This document shows positions 28,173 through 35,555 of a DNA stretch of 64,000 bases, piece after piece (position 1 is the stretch's first letter; each line of letters opens with the position of its first letter). Both the position numbers and the translations under genes were made by a program. A model generated the notes under the pieces. That model saw only the letters and a list, made by a program, of their open reading frames with translations. It was not told the DNA's origin and made no database searches. The stretch comes from an archaeon (GTDB lineage: Archaea; Thermoproteota; Nitrososphaeria; Nitrososphaerales; Gagatemarchaeaceae), in the NCBI GenBank assembly GCA_021827865.1, contig JAKAUC010000009.1:372001-436000 (forward strand), read 5' to 3'.

Positions 28173-28180
28173 GTTAAAGC
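28173..28180 (+). promoter_or_regulatory. Box A before the 28204 gene
   Basis: GTTAAAGC centred 27 nt before ATG 28204. It predicts a leaderless transcript and supports this start. Confidence 0.45.
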
Positions 28181-28203
28181 TCTGGCCCTCCTTCGGCCCG
28201 GCC

Positions 28204-28725
28204 ATGAGGGCGTCTTCGGTCTTCATATTCCTCTCGGCCGTCGGCGTGGGCGAGGCCTTCTATCACGCCTGGCTTGAGAACGCGTTCACCACGAACTGGC
28301 TCATTGTGAAGTTCGCGCCATATGGTTCATTCTTCGGCGTTCCTTACTGGGCGTTCGGGGTCGTCTGGTTCCCCCTCGTCTTCGTCGTGGCTCTCTGGAC
28401 CACTCGCCTTGGGCGCGAGGCCCTGAAGTGGCAGCTGCTTCTCTTCCTCACTGTCGGGAACGTCTTCACCGGATACCTTTGGTTCGTAGACCTTCTCGTG
28501 GCCAACTCGTTCAACGCGGCCTACGTGGGCCTCTACGCGACCAACTACGCCCTCACCGGCATCGTCGTCGCGCAGAACTGGTCTAACAGAGCAGCGCAGG
28601 ACTTCGCAGCCGGGACCGCCCTGGGGATGGTCGTAGGGGTCTTCTTCGGCGCCTTCGGCGTCGCCTTGCTGGGAATCACGGGAGGGGTCATCGGGGCCGT
28701 CGAAGGATACACGTCGACCACCTAG
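28204..28725 (+). CDS. VKOR-like membrane protein without cysteines
   Basis: A 173-residue membrane protein with four or five helices. The block APYGSFFGVPYWAFGVVWF resembles the S-x-Y-x-x-x-FGVP-x-x-x-x-G core of vitamin K epoxide reductases, and the length and helix order agree. The redox cysteines are missing: where VKOR has C-x-x-C at the start of its last core helix this protein reads YVGLYATNY, and no Cys occurs in the whole chain. It cannot do disulphide chemistry; it may bind a quinone or be a structural partner. A genuine VKOR lies 2.5 kb away on the other strand. The family link is by pattern only. Confidence 0.65.
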   Translation: MRASSVFIFLSAVGVGEAFYHAWLENAFTTNWLIVKFAPYGSFFGVPYWAFGVVWFPLVFVVALWTTRLGREALKWQLLLFLTVGNVFTGYLWFVDLLVANSFNAAYVGLYATNYALTGIVVAQNWSNRAAQDFAAGTALGMVVGVFFGAFGVALLGITGGVIGAVEGYTSTT

Positions 28726-28935
28726 CCGCTGCGCCTCCTCCGCGAAAGCCTCATTGGAAAGTCCACGGACTGTTTTCGTGGGCCTTGCGACAGAATTTCG
28801 CGCAGTTTCTTGAATGTCGAGTCGAAATGTTGCAGTTGTTGCGGGTTTAAGACGGTGTTAACTGAGTTTGGCTGAAGACTCTACTCGGTTTTGTGAGTCT
28901 CAAAAATCGTCGCAATGCAGTTTTCGTGGCTAGAG

Positions 28936-28943
28936 CTATATCC
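28936..28943 (+). promoter_or_regulatory. Box A before the 28965 gene
   Basis: CTATATCC centred about 26 nt before TTG 28965. It selects this TTG over the longer open frame from GTG 28893. Confidence 0.45.
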
Positions 28944-28964
28944 CGGCGAAGGCAGACCGTCGCA

Positions 28965-29207
28965 TTGAAACTGCATCGGGCGCTGGCGATGAGCGCCGTG
29001 CTGGTCGTCCTCTTGGCCGCGCTCCTCTTCGCCCCCGTATTCTATTGGCATGACGCGGGCGGCGGCCCTCTCCGCCAGGGCAGCCCTCCTCCCTATCGGC
29101 CCGTCTACCACTCGCTCGGGTGCGTCTTCCTTGGAATAGGGACCACGTACTCGCCGAACCTGGGAGGCTTCGACGTCGGGTGCGCAGGCCCTCTGGTCCC
29201 GCTCTGA
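28965..29207 (+). CDS. Small exported or membrane-anchored protein with two cysteines
   Basis: An 80-residue protein that I do not recognise. From TTG 28965 it reads MKLHRALAMSAVLVVLLAAL, a signal peptide or membrane anchor, followed by a short outer domain with two cysteines (SLGCVFLGIG and GGFDVGC) and many Gly/Pro residues. The cysteines could form a disulphide outside the cell, which would suit the VKOR encoded nearby. The frame is open from GTG 28893, but the box A at 28936 places the mRNA 5' end at TTG 28965. Lower confidence because it is short and lacks known relatives. Confidence 0.5.
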   Translation: MKLHRALAMSAVLVVLLAALLFAPVFYWHDAGGGPLRQGSPPPYRPVYHSLGCVFLGIGTTYSPNLGGFDVGCAGPLVPL

Positions 29208-29226
29208 GGGGGGCCGGGATTCGAAC
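29207..29226 (-). other. tRNA T-arm-like 3' fragment
   Basis: The minus strand reads GGTTCGAATCCCGGCCCC, the usual 3' T-loop/T-stem and acceptor sequence of a tRNA. The matching 5' T-stem is only half complementary (ACAGG) and no 5' acceptor strand is found in the next 100 bp, so this is not a full tRNA. It could be a decayed tRNA or an integration scar. The rest of 29208-29449 holds only the promoter of the next gene. Confidence 0.3.
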
Positions 29227-29369
29227 CTGTGTTTCGCCTCCATGTGGGGATTCCCTGCTCACAATTCTCCGGTTCATCGTCCTGAATCATGTCTGCAGCA
29301 GCGGAAAGGTCTCGTGAGCAGCCCTGTGACCCACTTTCTTGCTTGCTTCGACGCCGCTCACCAACCGAG

Positions 29370-29389
29370 ATTATCAATCCATTATCAGC
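29370..29389 (+). promoter_or_regulatory. ATTATCA direct repeats upstream of the 12-helix protein
   Basis: ATTATCA occurs at 29370-29376 and again as ATTATCAGC at 29381-29389, 11 bp apart (one helical turn). Box A CTTAAATA follows at 29410-29417, about 30 bp further. The same ATTATCAG lies about 31 bp before box A of the 46710 membrane gene, suggesting one activator for both. Confidence 0.45.
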
Positions 29390-29449
29390 TTTGACAATTG
29401 ATATCGTCTCTTAAATAATGACAAGGCGACGCACAAGAACCGAGTCTGC

Positions 29450-30958
29450 TTGGCCCCCAAGGGCGAGACAGCGAAGGGAAGCGAACAGAGGCCCACTTCA
29501 AGGAGATGGGGAGGTCGGTATCTTGACATGAAGTTCGCCTTGTGGTGGACATTGGCGTGGGCCGTCGTCATAATGGCTCTGTCCCCCATCGTGAACTACG
29601 TGACGCCCTTCCTTAACCCCGCGTACAACAATCAGTGGACCCCAGACTTCTTCTATAGGCTTCTCCTCTACTGGCATGGCGGACTATTCCTGCCCTGGGT
29701 GATCGTGCTCGCCACGCTTGCCTACCTGGTGCTTGGGTTTGACAGGCGAAAAGAGCTCCCGGCGAGGGCCCTGAGGGCGCTCCTCTTCTGGGCTGCGCTT
29801 GTCGCCGTGCCCCTAGCGGGCATCGGGGGCATCTTCAACGTCACGGACAGTTTCGCTTTGAGCATACCGCACTGGATGGAGTCCACCGGCTTCGCATTCC
29901 TTGACCTGATAGCCATAACCTTGATTGTCACCATGATTGTCTATCCATACGTGTCCGGCAAAGGCTATAGGAAGGTTGGGTCGCCGTTTTACGTCATCCT
30001 CCTCAGCGTGGCAGGGACTTTCGTCGCGGCGTCCATGGGGTACGTTGGCGCTTACATCACTATAAGCGGGCCTTCGCCAGCGCCTGTAGCTGGTTACATA
30101 AACTCGACGATGTATCCGGTCCTCGGTTACTACAACTCATCCGCTGTCGTAACGTTCACGGAGAACGTCCTAACCTCGCACTCACATACGATGCTTCCGA
30201 TGCTCATGGCCGGGGTCGTGGCTCTTGCGGCCATGGTCTATGGGTACCACGACTGGCCGAGCAGAGAGAGGTTGATCGCGTCGTTCGGCTTCATGATCAT
30301 GATTTGCGCCATAGTCGCCACGGTCTGGATATACTGGGTGTCCGGGATGGGGAATTTTTCGATTCCCTCGCTGCTGACTTCAGGCCCGGGCGGCATCAAC
30401 GGGGTTGCCGAGGACGACCTGGTGACCGGTTTCGTGGGGCTCGGCGCCGTCTTCGTATTGATAGCGCTGGTGGCGCACGCGACCAATGCAAAGACGCGGG
30501 ACGGGCGGCCGTTGATAAGAGACTCTCTCTTTCTTTCGGTAATCGCAGGCTGGATCATCATCTATCTCGTGATTCCTGTCACGGGCTACTACATCGAATT
30601 TCATCAAGACTTCTATAGCGCGGCTGGAGCCGGCTTCGATGCCGCGTTCACCAGGTTCCACAACGACTTCGCATTCTTCCTTCTCCCGGCCTTGGTGACC
30701 ACCGTGCTCGTCTTCGAGACCTTCGGCATGCAGGGGAAGGTGAGGAGGTGGACGGGTTACCTCTATCTTTCTGGGATGATAATCACCTTCGTCTTCGGAG
30801 AGACATACGCGATGGTGACGTTGGACCCCCTTGAGCTCTACTTGGCCGCCTTCGGTGGGCTTCTCATGGGGCTGGGAGCGATCCTGGGAACGAACTACCT
30901 CCGGAAGGCAGACGTCACAAGCCTGCACCACATCACGGCGCAGGAACAAATCGTCTAG
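29450..30958 (+). CDS. 12-helix histidine-rich membrane protein, oxidase subunit I-like
   Basis: A 502-residue integral membrane protein with 12 predicted helices. Intramembrane histidines fall at His76 in YWHGGLFLPW (helix 2), His244/His246 in TSHSHTMLP (helix 6) and His404 in RFHNDFAFF (helix 10). The 12-helix plan and HG in helix 2 recall haem-copper oxidase or NO-reductase subunit I, but the standard CuB ligand motifs and the helix-10 HxH are not visible, so it may be a divergent haem protein or an unrelated family. TTG 29450 lies about 36 nt after the centre of box A 29410-29417; ATG 29528 is an alternative start. No oxidase subunit II or Rieske gene is adjacent. Confidence 0.72.
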   Translation: MAPKGETAKGSEQRPTSRRWGGRYLDMKFALWWTLAWAVVIMALSPIVNYVTPFLNPAYNNQWTPDFFYRLLLYWHGGLFLPWVIVLATLAYLVLGFDRRKELPARALRALLFWAALVAVPLAGIGGIFNVTDSFALSIPHWMESTGFAFLDLIAITLIVTMIVYPYVSGKGYRKVGSPFYVILLSVAGTFVAASMGYVGAYITISGPSPAPVAGYINSTMYPVLGYYNSSAVVTFTENVLTSHSHTMLPMLMAGVVALAAMVYGYHDWPSRERLIASFGFMIMICAIVATVWIYWVSGMGNFSIPSLLTSGPGGINGVAEDDLVTGFVGLGAVFVLIALVAHATNAKTRDGRPLIRDSLFLSVIAGWIIIYLVIPVTGYYIEFHQDFYSAAGAGFDAAFTRFHNDFAFFLLPALVTTVLVFETFGMQGKVRRWTGYLYLSGMIITFVFGETYAMVTLDPLELYLAAFGGLLMGLGAILGTNYLRKADVTSLHHITAQEQIV

Positions 30959-31200
30959 GCAACCGGTTGGGCCGCCGCAACGAACGAACCTGGGGGATGC
31001 CCGCTCTCCAAGTTCACCTATTCGCAGCCACCATCTTCATTGGAGGGGACAAGGAGGTCAGCGGCGAAAGGCAGGGGTCGAACGGCTCGAGACGCGCCGC
31101 CGAGACCTGGACGTCTATGATGGGCTTAGCGTGGTCGTAGCCCACTATGGCCACCGGGCACTCGATCGTGCCGACGGGGCCTGGTCCTCGGGGTTGAAGG

Positions 31201-31716
31201 CTACGGGCTCGGCTGTTCCGGCGCCTCAGCCTCCCCCGCTTCCCCCTCGTTCAAGAGGGCGTGCTTTCCGAAGAAAAGGAGGTAGCTGACGACCACGAAG
31301 TCGAGTATGATGGCGACGTGCATCATGGTGCAGTAGACGCAGATCGCGTGGAGTATGCCAACCTCGACGAAGACGAGGTACGGGACGAGTATCAGCCCGA
31401 TGAACCTCCAGCCGAAGAGCGCCTCGAGCATGAAGTCGGAGACCCGCTTCGATCCGAAGGCGATCAGATACACCATCCCCAGGTTGACTATGAAGTAGGC
31501 CATGGCGAGGAGCTCGAGGGGCACCCCGAAGATCCTGCTGTAGCCGCTGCTGAGGACAGCGCCGCAGTCGAAGTGGAGGCCGAGGAAGGTCCCCGTCGGG
31601 CACAGGGGGAGCTGCTGGTTCAGGGTGTAGAAGATCACCAGCACGGTCCCCGAGGCCCAGAGCCCGAAGGCGGACATGGCGACGAGTATGAGCAGCTTCA
31701 GCCTGGAGATCCTCAA
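31201..31716 (-). CDS. Vitamin K epoxide reductase (VKOR) family protein
   Basis: A 171-residue VKOR homologue with four to five helices. The outer cysteine in FDCGAVLSS, the S-x-Y-x-x-x-FGVP signature in SSGYSRIFGVPLELLAMAY and the active-site CxxC in HAICVYCTMMH are all present, plus an extra Cys in LPLCPTG. It should oxidise protein thiols outside the membrane and pass electrons to quinone, driving disulphide formation like bacterial VKOR/DsbB. No fused thioredoxin domain is present. The last 25 residues are acidic and probably cytoplasmic. The gaps 30959-31200 and 31717-31933 show no further gene. Confidence 0.92.
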   Translation of the reverse strand: MRISRLKLLILVAMSAFGLWASGTVLVIFYTLNQQLPLCPTGTFLGLHFDCGAVLSSGYSRIFGVPLELLAMAYFIVNLGMVYLIAFGSKRVSDFMLEALFGWRFIGLILVPYLVFVEVGILHAICVYCTMMHVAIILDFVVVSYLLFFGKHALLNEGEAGEAEAPEQPSP

Positions 31717-31902
31717 GAGACGGCCACCCGCTGCAGCCCGGGCTGCGAGGCTCCCGCCGTGGGGGGCATTTCGGCGGCGAGGGCCGCGGCCTTCAGCCTC
31801 CCCATCCTTCGCCTCCGCTCCATCCGGGCCAACGCGCTGGGTTCCCTGCCCCAGAGGCCGGGGCCGCCCGTTTAAGGGAAGTCCCGAACCAGATAGGCAA
31901 CT

Positions 31903-31910
31903 CTTTTAGT
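31903..31910 (+). promoter_or_regulatory. Box A before the Hef-type helicase
   Basis: CTTTTAGT centred 27 nt before TTG 31934, in the divergent gap with the VKOR gene. It supports the TTG start and a leaderless mRNA. Confidence 0.5.
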
Positions 31911-31933
31911 CGTTTGAGCGGGCAGACTCCCGC

Positions 31934-33487
31934 TTGCTTTCTGCCGGCCTGGAACCTAGAGAGTACCAAAAGAAGATAGCCGACGTGGCGTCCACGACCA
32001 ACACCCTCGTCGTCCTCCCGACCGGCCTGGGGAAGACCATCATCGCCATGCTCGTCGCCGAACGGGTCCTGAGCGCCAGGCCGGGGTCCAAGGTAGTGGT
32101 GCTCGCACCCACCAGGCCCCTGGTCCTGCAGCACCTCCGCTCCTTCGGCGAGGGGCTGACGCTCCCGGAGGGGTCCATGGTGGCGCTCACCGGCACCGTC
32201 GACCCCGGGGAGAGGGAGCTGCTCTGGAGGAAAGCCAGGGTGATTTTCGCCACCCCGCAGACTGTCTACAACGACGTCCGCCAGGGGAGGGTCTCCCTCA
32301 GGGACGTCGCGCTGGCGGTGTTCGACGAGGCCCACAGGAGCGTCAGGGACTACACCTACACCAAGCTGGCGGGCGCCTACAGGGAGGAGGCAGAAAAGCC
32401 CCTGATCCTGGGCCTGACCGCGTCCCCCGGGGCCTCCAGGGAGAAGGTGAACGAGATCAAGAGGAGCCTGTTCATAGAGGCGGTCGAGGCCAGGAACGAG
32501 GAAAGCGACGACGTGAAGGGCTACGTCGAGAAGACCGCCGTCGAGCCCATCAGGGTCAAGGTCCCCGACGAATACTACGAGACCGTCCTGAGGCTCAGGG
32601 AGCTCTTCAATGACAAGGTGAAGAAGCTCCTCGCCGGCGGGTTCCTGCGCAGCAACCGGGTGTCGAAGAAGGCGCTGCTTGAGGCGAGGGGGACGATCTC
32701 CGCGAGGCTGAAGGTCGCCCAGGCCGGGGGGGGTCAGAAGGGGTACATCTTCGGCGCCATCATCAACCAGGCTCAGTCCGTGGCCATCCTCCACGCCATC
32801 GAGATGATCGAGACCCAGGGCCCGGGGACACTGCTCAGGTACCTAGAGAAGATGCGCGAGAGGCAGGACAAGGGCAAGGCCATCTCTTCCCTCCTGAAGG
32901 ACCCGGCGTGGGAGAAGGTCGAGGAGGAGGCCGCAAAGCTCGCGTCCTTCCCCCACCCCAAGGTGTCGGTGATGCTGTCTGTGGTCAGGACCCAACTCGC
33001 GAAGAAAGCCGACTCCAGGGTGATAGTCTTCACCCAGTACCGCGACACCATCGAAGACTTGGTGAAGGCCCTCGAGGGGGAGGGAGTCTCTGCCAGGAGG
33101 TTCGTCGGCCAGGCCGACAGGGAGGGGAGCAAGGGGATGGACCAACAGGCCCAGACCGAGGCGTTGGAGAGGTTCAGGGATGGAGAGTTCAAGGTTCTGG
33201 TGAGCAGCAGCATAGGCGAGGAGGGGCTGCACGTCCCTGACGTCGACCTGGTCGTCTTCTACGAGGCCGTCCCGTCCGAGATAAGGTACATACAGCGTCG
33301 CGGGAGGACTGGGAGGACGACCGAGGGGAGGGTCGTGATTCTGCTGGCAGAGGGGACAGTGGACGAGTCCTACTACTACAGCACCCTGATGAAGGAAAAC
33401 AGGATGAGGGAGCTGGTGAAGCAGACCGGGATGCGGCAGCCCCGGAAGAGGGCCAGGAACCCTACCCTGATGGATTTCCTGAGCTAG
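31934..33487 (+). CDS. hef: Hef/FANCM-type superfamily 2 helicase, helicase part only
   Basis: A 517-residue SF2 helicase matching the N-terminal half of archaeal Hef and eukaryotic FANCM, which process stalled forks and branched DNA. Motifs: Q-region PREYQKKIAD, motif I PTGLGKT, Ia APTRPLVLQH, motif II FDEAHR, motif III LTASPG, and C-terminal motifs VIVFTQYRDT, SSSIGEEGLHVPDVDLV and RRGRTGRT. The insertion between the two RecA domains is present. The XPF-like nuclease and HhH domains of euryarchaeal Hef are absent; the protein ends about 30 residues after motif VI. Convergent with pyk, sharing 4 bp at the stops. Confidence 0.9.
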   Translation: MLSAGLEPREYQKKIADVASTTNTLVVLPTGLGKTIIAMLVAERVLSARPGSKVVVLAPTRPLVLQHLRSFGEGLTLPEGSMVALTGTVDPGERELLWRKARVIFATPQTVYNDVRQGRVSLRDVALAVFDEAHRSVRDYTYTKLAGAYREEAEKPLILGLTASPGASREKVNEIKRSLFIEAVEARNEESDDVKGYVEKTAVEPIRVKVPDEYYETVLRLRELFNDKVKKLLAGGFLRSNRVSKKALLEARGTISARLKVAQAGGGQKGYIFGAIINQAQSVAILHAIEMIETQGPGTLLRYLEKMRERQDKGKAISSLLKDPAWEKVEEEAAKLASFPHPKVSVMLSVVRTQLAKKADSRVIVFTQYRDTIEDLVKALEGEGVSARRFVGQADREGSKGMDQQAQTEALERFRDGEFKVLVSSSIGEEGLHVPDVDLVVFYEAVPSEIRYIQRRGRTGRTTEGRVVILLAEGTVDESYYYSTLMKENRMRELVKQTGMRQPRKRARNPTLMDFLS

Positions 33488-34890
33488 TCCTTCCTTCCGA
33501 CGATGGACACCTTGATGTGGTTCGTCGTCCCCTTCACCCCCGGGGTCCCCGAGATCACGACGATCCGGTCCCCCTTCCGCGCGAGCCCGAGCTCCTCGGC
33601 GGCGGCGTCTGACCTGCCGAAGAGCCAGTCGACCGTCTTTGCCTGCCTGGTCACCATCGAGACCACACCGCGGTAGAGGCTGAGCCACCGGGCGACCTGG
33701 GCGCTGGAGCAGATCGCGAGTATGGGCTGGCGGGGCCGGTTCATGGAGACCCTGCGGGCCGTCGACCCTGTCTGGGTGGGGGCGACGATGGCCTTGGCCC
33801 CGACGTAGTCAGCCAGCCTGCAGGCGGCGCGGGCGATGGCCGGGCCGGTCTCGTGGAGGGTGGGAGAGAGGGCGGGGACCTCGTAGGTGTGCGGGGACTT
33901 CTCGGTCGTCCGGGCGATCCTATCGAGCATCTTCACCGCCTCCACCGGGTACTTCCCTACCGTCGTCTCGTCCGAGAGCATCACGGCGTCAGTCCCCTCG
34001 AGGATCGCCGTCGAAACGTCGGTCACCTCGGCCCTGCTGGGCATGGGGGAGCTCACCATGCTCACAAGCATCTGCGTTGCCACGATCACAGGCTTGGCCG
34101 CGCCGTTGCACTTTGTGATTATCCTCTTCTGGATCTCCGGGACAGTCTCGATGGGCACCTCGATCCCCAGGTCCCCCCTGGCCACCATGACGCCGTCGGC
34201 CTCGGCGAGTATGGAGTCGAACGCCTTCACGGCCTCCATCTTCTCAATCTTGGCGATGAGCATGGGCCCACCTCGAGGCAGGAGCCTCCTGATCGAGTGG
34301 AGGTCGGACGCTGACCGGACGAACGAAGCCGCGACGAAGTCCACCTTGTGCTGGACCCCGAACCGCAGGTGCGCCTCGTCGTTCTTTGTCGGATAGTCTA
34401 TGTTCAGCTTGATCCCAGGGGCGTTGATCCCCTTCCCCGAGCTCAGGACGCCGCCGGCGAGGACCGTGCAGGCGACGGAGCCGGGGGAGGCGCCATCCAC
34501 CCTGAGCCTGATGACCCCGTCGGCGAGGTAGAGCATGTCCCCCTTCTCGAGCGAACCGAGGAGGGGAGGGTAGTTCACCGGTATCCTATGCGAGTCTCCT
34601 TCGGCGTCGGAGGCGTCAAGGACCACCTCTGACCCCTGGGCCAGCTCGGCCGACCCGCTGGCCATCTTCCCCACCCTGATCTTGGGCCCAGGGAGGTCCT
34701 GGAGGATGGCCACTGTCTTCCCAAGTCGCCTAGCCTCGGCGCGGATCGTGTGGATCTCCTTGAGGTGGCTCTCCCTGTCCCCGTGGGAGAAGTTGATCCT
34801 GAACACGTCGACCAGGCCTACCAGCTCCCTCACCGTCTCGGGGGCGCTGCTTGCCGGGCCTATGGTTACGACGATCTTGGTCTTCCTCAA
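33484..34890 (-). CDS. pyk: Pyruvate kinase
   Basis: Pyruvate kinase (468 residues) transfers phosphate from phosphoenolpyruvate to ADP in the last step of glycolysis. Blocks: TKIVVTIGPAS, FRINFSHGDRESH, DLPGPKIRVG, the catalytic lysine in IAKIEKMEAV, ARGDLGIEVP, IVATQMLVSM and SDETTVGKYPVEAV. The C-terminal effector-binding domain is complete with APTQTGSTAR and ends in a GTPGVKGTTNHIKV strand; no extra PEP-utiliser domain. TTG 34890 lies about 36 nt from a box A (ACTTTATT, 34923-34930). The stop overlaps that of the convergent helicase by 4 bp (CTAG). Confidence 0.97.
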   Translation of the reverse strand: MRKTKIVVTIGPASSAPETVRELVGLVDVFRINFSHGDRESHLKEIHTIRAEARRLGKTVAILQDLPGPKIRVGKMASGSAELAQGSEVVLDASDAEGDSHRIPVNYPPLLGSLEKGDMLYLADGVIRLRVDGASPGSVACTVLAGGVLSSGKGINAPGIKLNIDYPTKNDEAHLRFGVQHKVDFVAASFVRSASDLHSIRRLLPRGGPMLIAKIEKMEAVKAFDSILAEADGVMVARGDLGIEVPIETVPEIQKRIITKCNGAAKPVIVATQMLVSMVSSPMPSRAEVTDVSTAILEGTDAVMLSDETTVGKYPVEAVKMLDRIARTTEKSPHTYEVPALSPTLHETGPAIARAACRLADYVGAKAIVAPTQTGSTARRVSMNRPRQPILAICSSAQVARWLSLYRGVVSMVTRQAKTVDWLFGRSDAAAEELGLARKGDRIVVISGTPGVKGTTNHIKVSIVGRKD

Positions 34891-34955
34891 CGCGTGGCGG
34901 CTCTTCCCTCGCGTTGGAGTGGAATAAAGTTAGGCCCCGGCCGGGGTTCCGGCCC

Positions 34956-35534
34956 CTAGACCGTCGGCGATGGGTCAGGGTGAGAGCCGGGCCTCGCCCG
35001 GCGCCTGTTGGACGCGTTCCACGCGATGAGTGAGAGGACCAGGATGTCGAAGAGCACAGGGCCGACTGGGGGGGCGAAGTAGGTCAGCCCTGCGTCGATC
35101 ACGAAGAGGGGCCCGATGATCAGCCTCTGCTTCACCTCGGCCCGGAGCGACCTGCTCCTTTCGGGCGCCATCTCTCCGCCGTATTCCTTGAGTATGAAAC
35201 GGATCAGGAAGGCCCAGACTATGATGATCATCCCGACCACCCCGGCGATGTACGATGTCCCTCCCAGCTTGAGGGCGAACGGCAGGAGGGAGATCAGTAT
35301 CAGGATGAAGATGTCCAGGATGGGGAAGTTCATGGTCTTCGGCGGGTAGGCGAGCCTGTCGACTACGTATCCCCACCAGAACCAGATCACGATGATGTTG
35401 GTGAAGATGTAAGACACGACCGTGTAGAGGTCGAGGGTCGCGACGAAGGTGGTTGTGAAAGCGAGCGAGATGGCGACGACCATGGTCGCCAACTCGAGCA
35501 CCAGGACGTTGACAGTCTGCCTGTCTTGAGCCAA
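34956..35534 (-). CDS. Six-helix membrane protein, unknown function
   Basis: A 192-residue membrane protein with six predicted helices and short loops, not recognised. Hydrophobic spans include ELATMVVAISLAFTTTFVAT, ILDIFILILISLLPFAL and LVLSLIAWNAS. Charged residues cluster in one loop (EYGGEMAPERSRSLRAEVKQ) and at the C-terminus. It starts 21 bp after the MFS stop on the same strand and probably belongs to the PadR-MFS transcript, so an accessory role in export is a guess from context. Confidence 0.7.
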   Translation of the reverse strand: MAQDRQTVNVLVLELATMVVAISLAFTTTFVATLDLYTVVSYIFTNIIVIWFWWGYVVDRLAYPPKTMNFPILDIFILILISLLPFALKLGGTSYIAGVVGMIIIVWAFLIRFILKEYGGEMAPERSRSLRAEVKQRLIIGPLFVIDAGLTYFAPPVGPVLFDILVLSLIAWNASNRRRARPGSHPDPSPTV

Positions 35535-35555
35535 GCCCGGTCTCCTGGTCCAGCC

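Noticed and set aside
27944-28177. 77-codon open frame on the plus strand
   Set aside because: No recognisable content, arginine-rich N-terminus, no box A or ribosome site, and it competes with a shadow frame.
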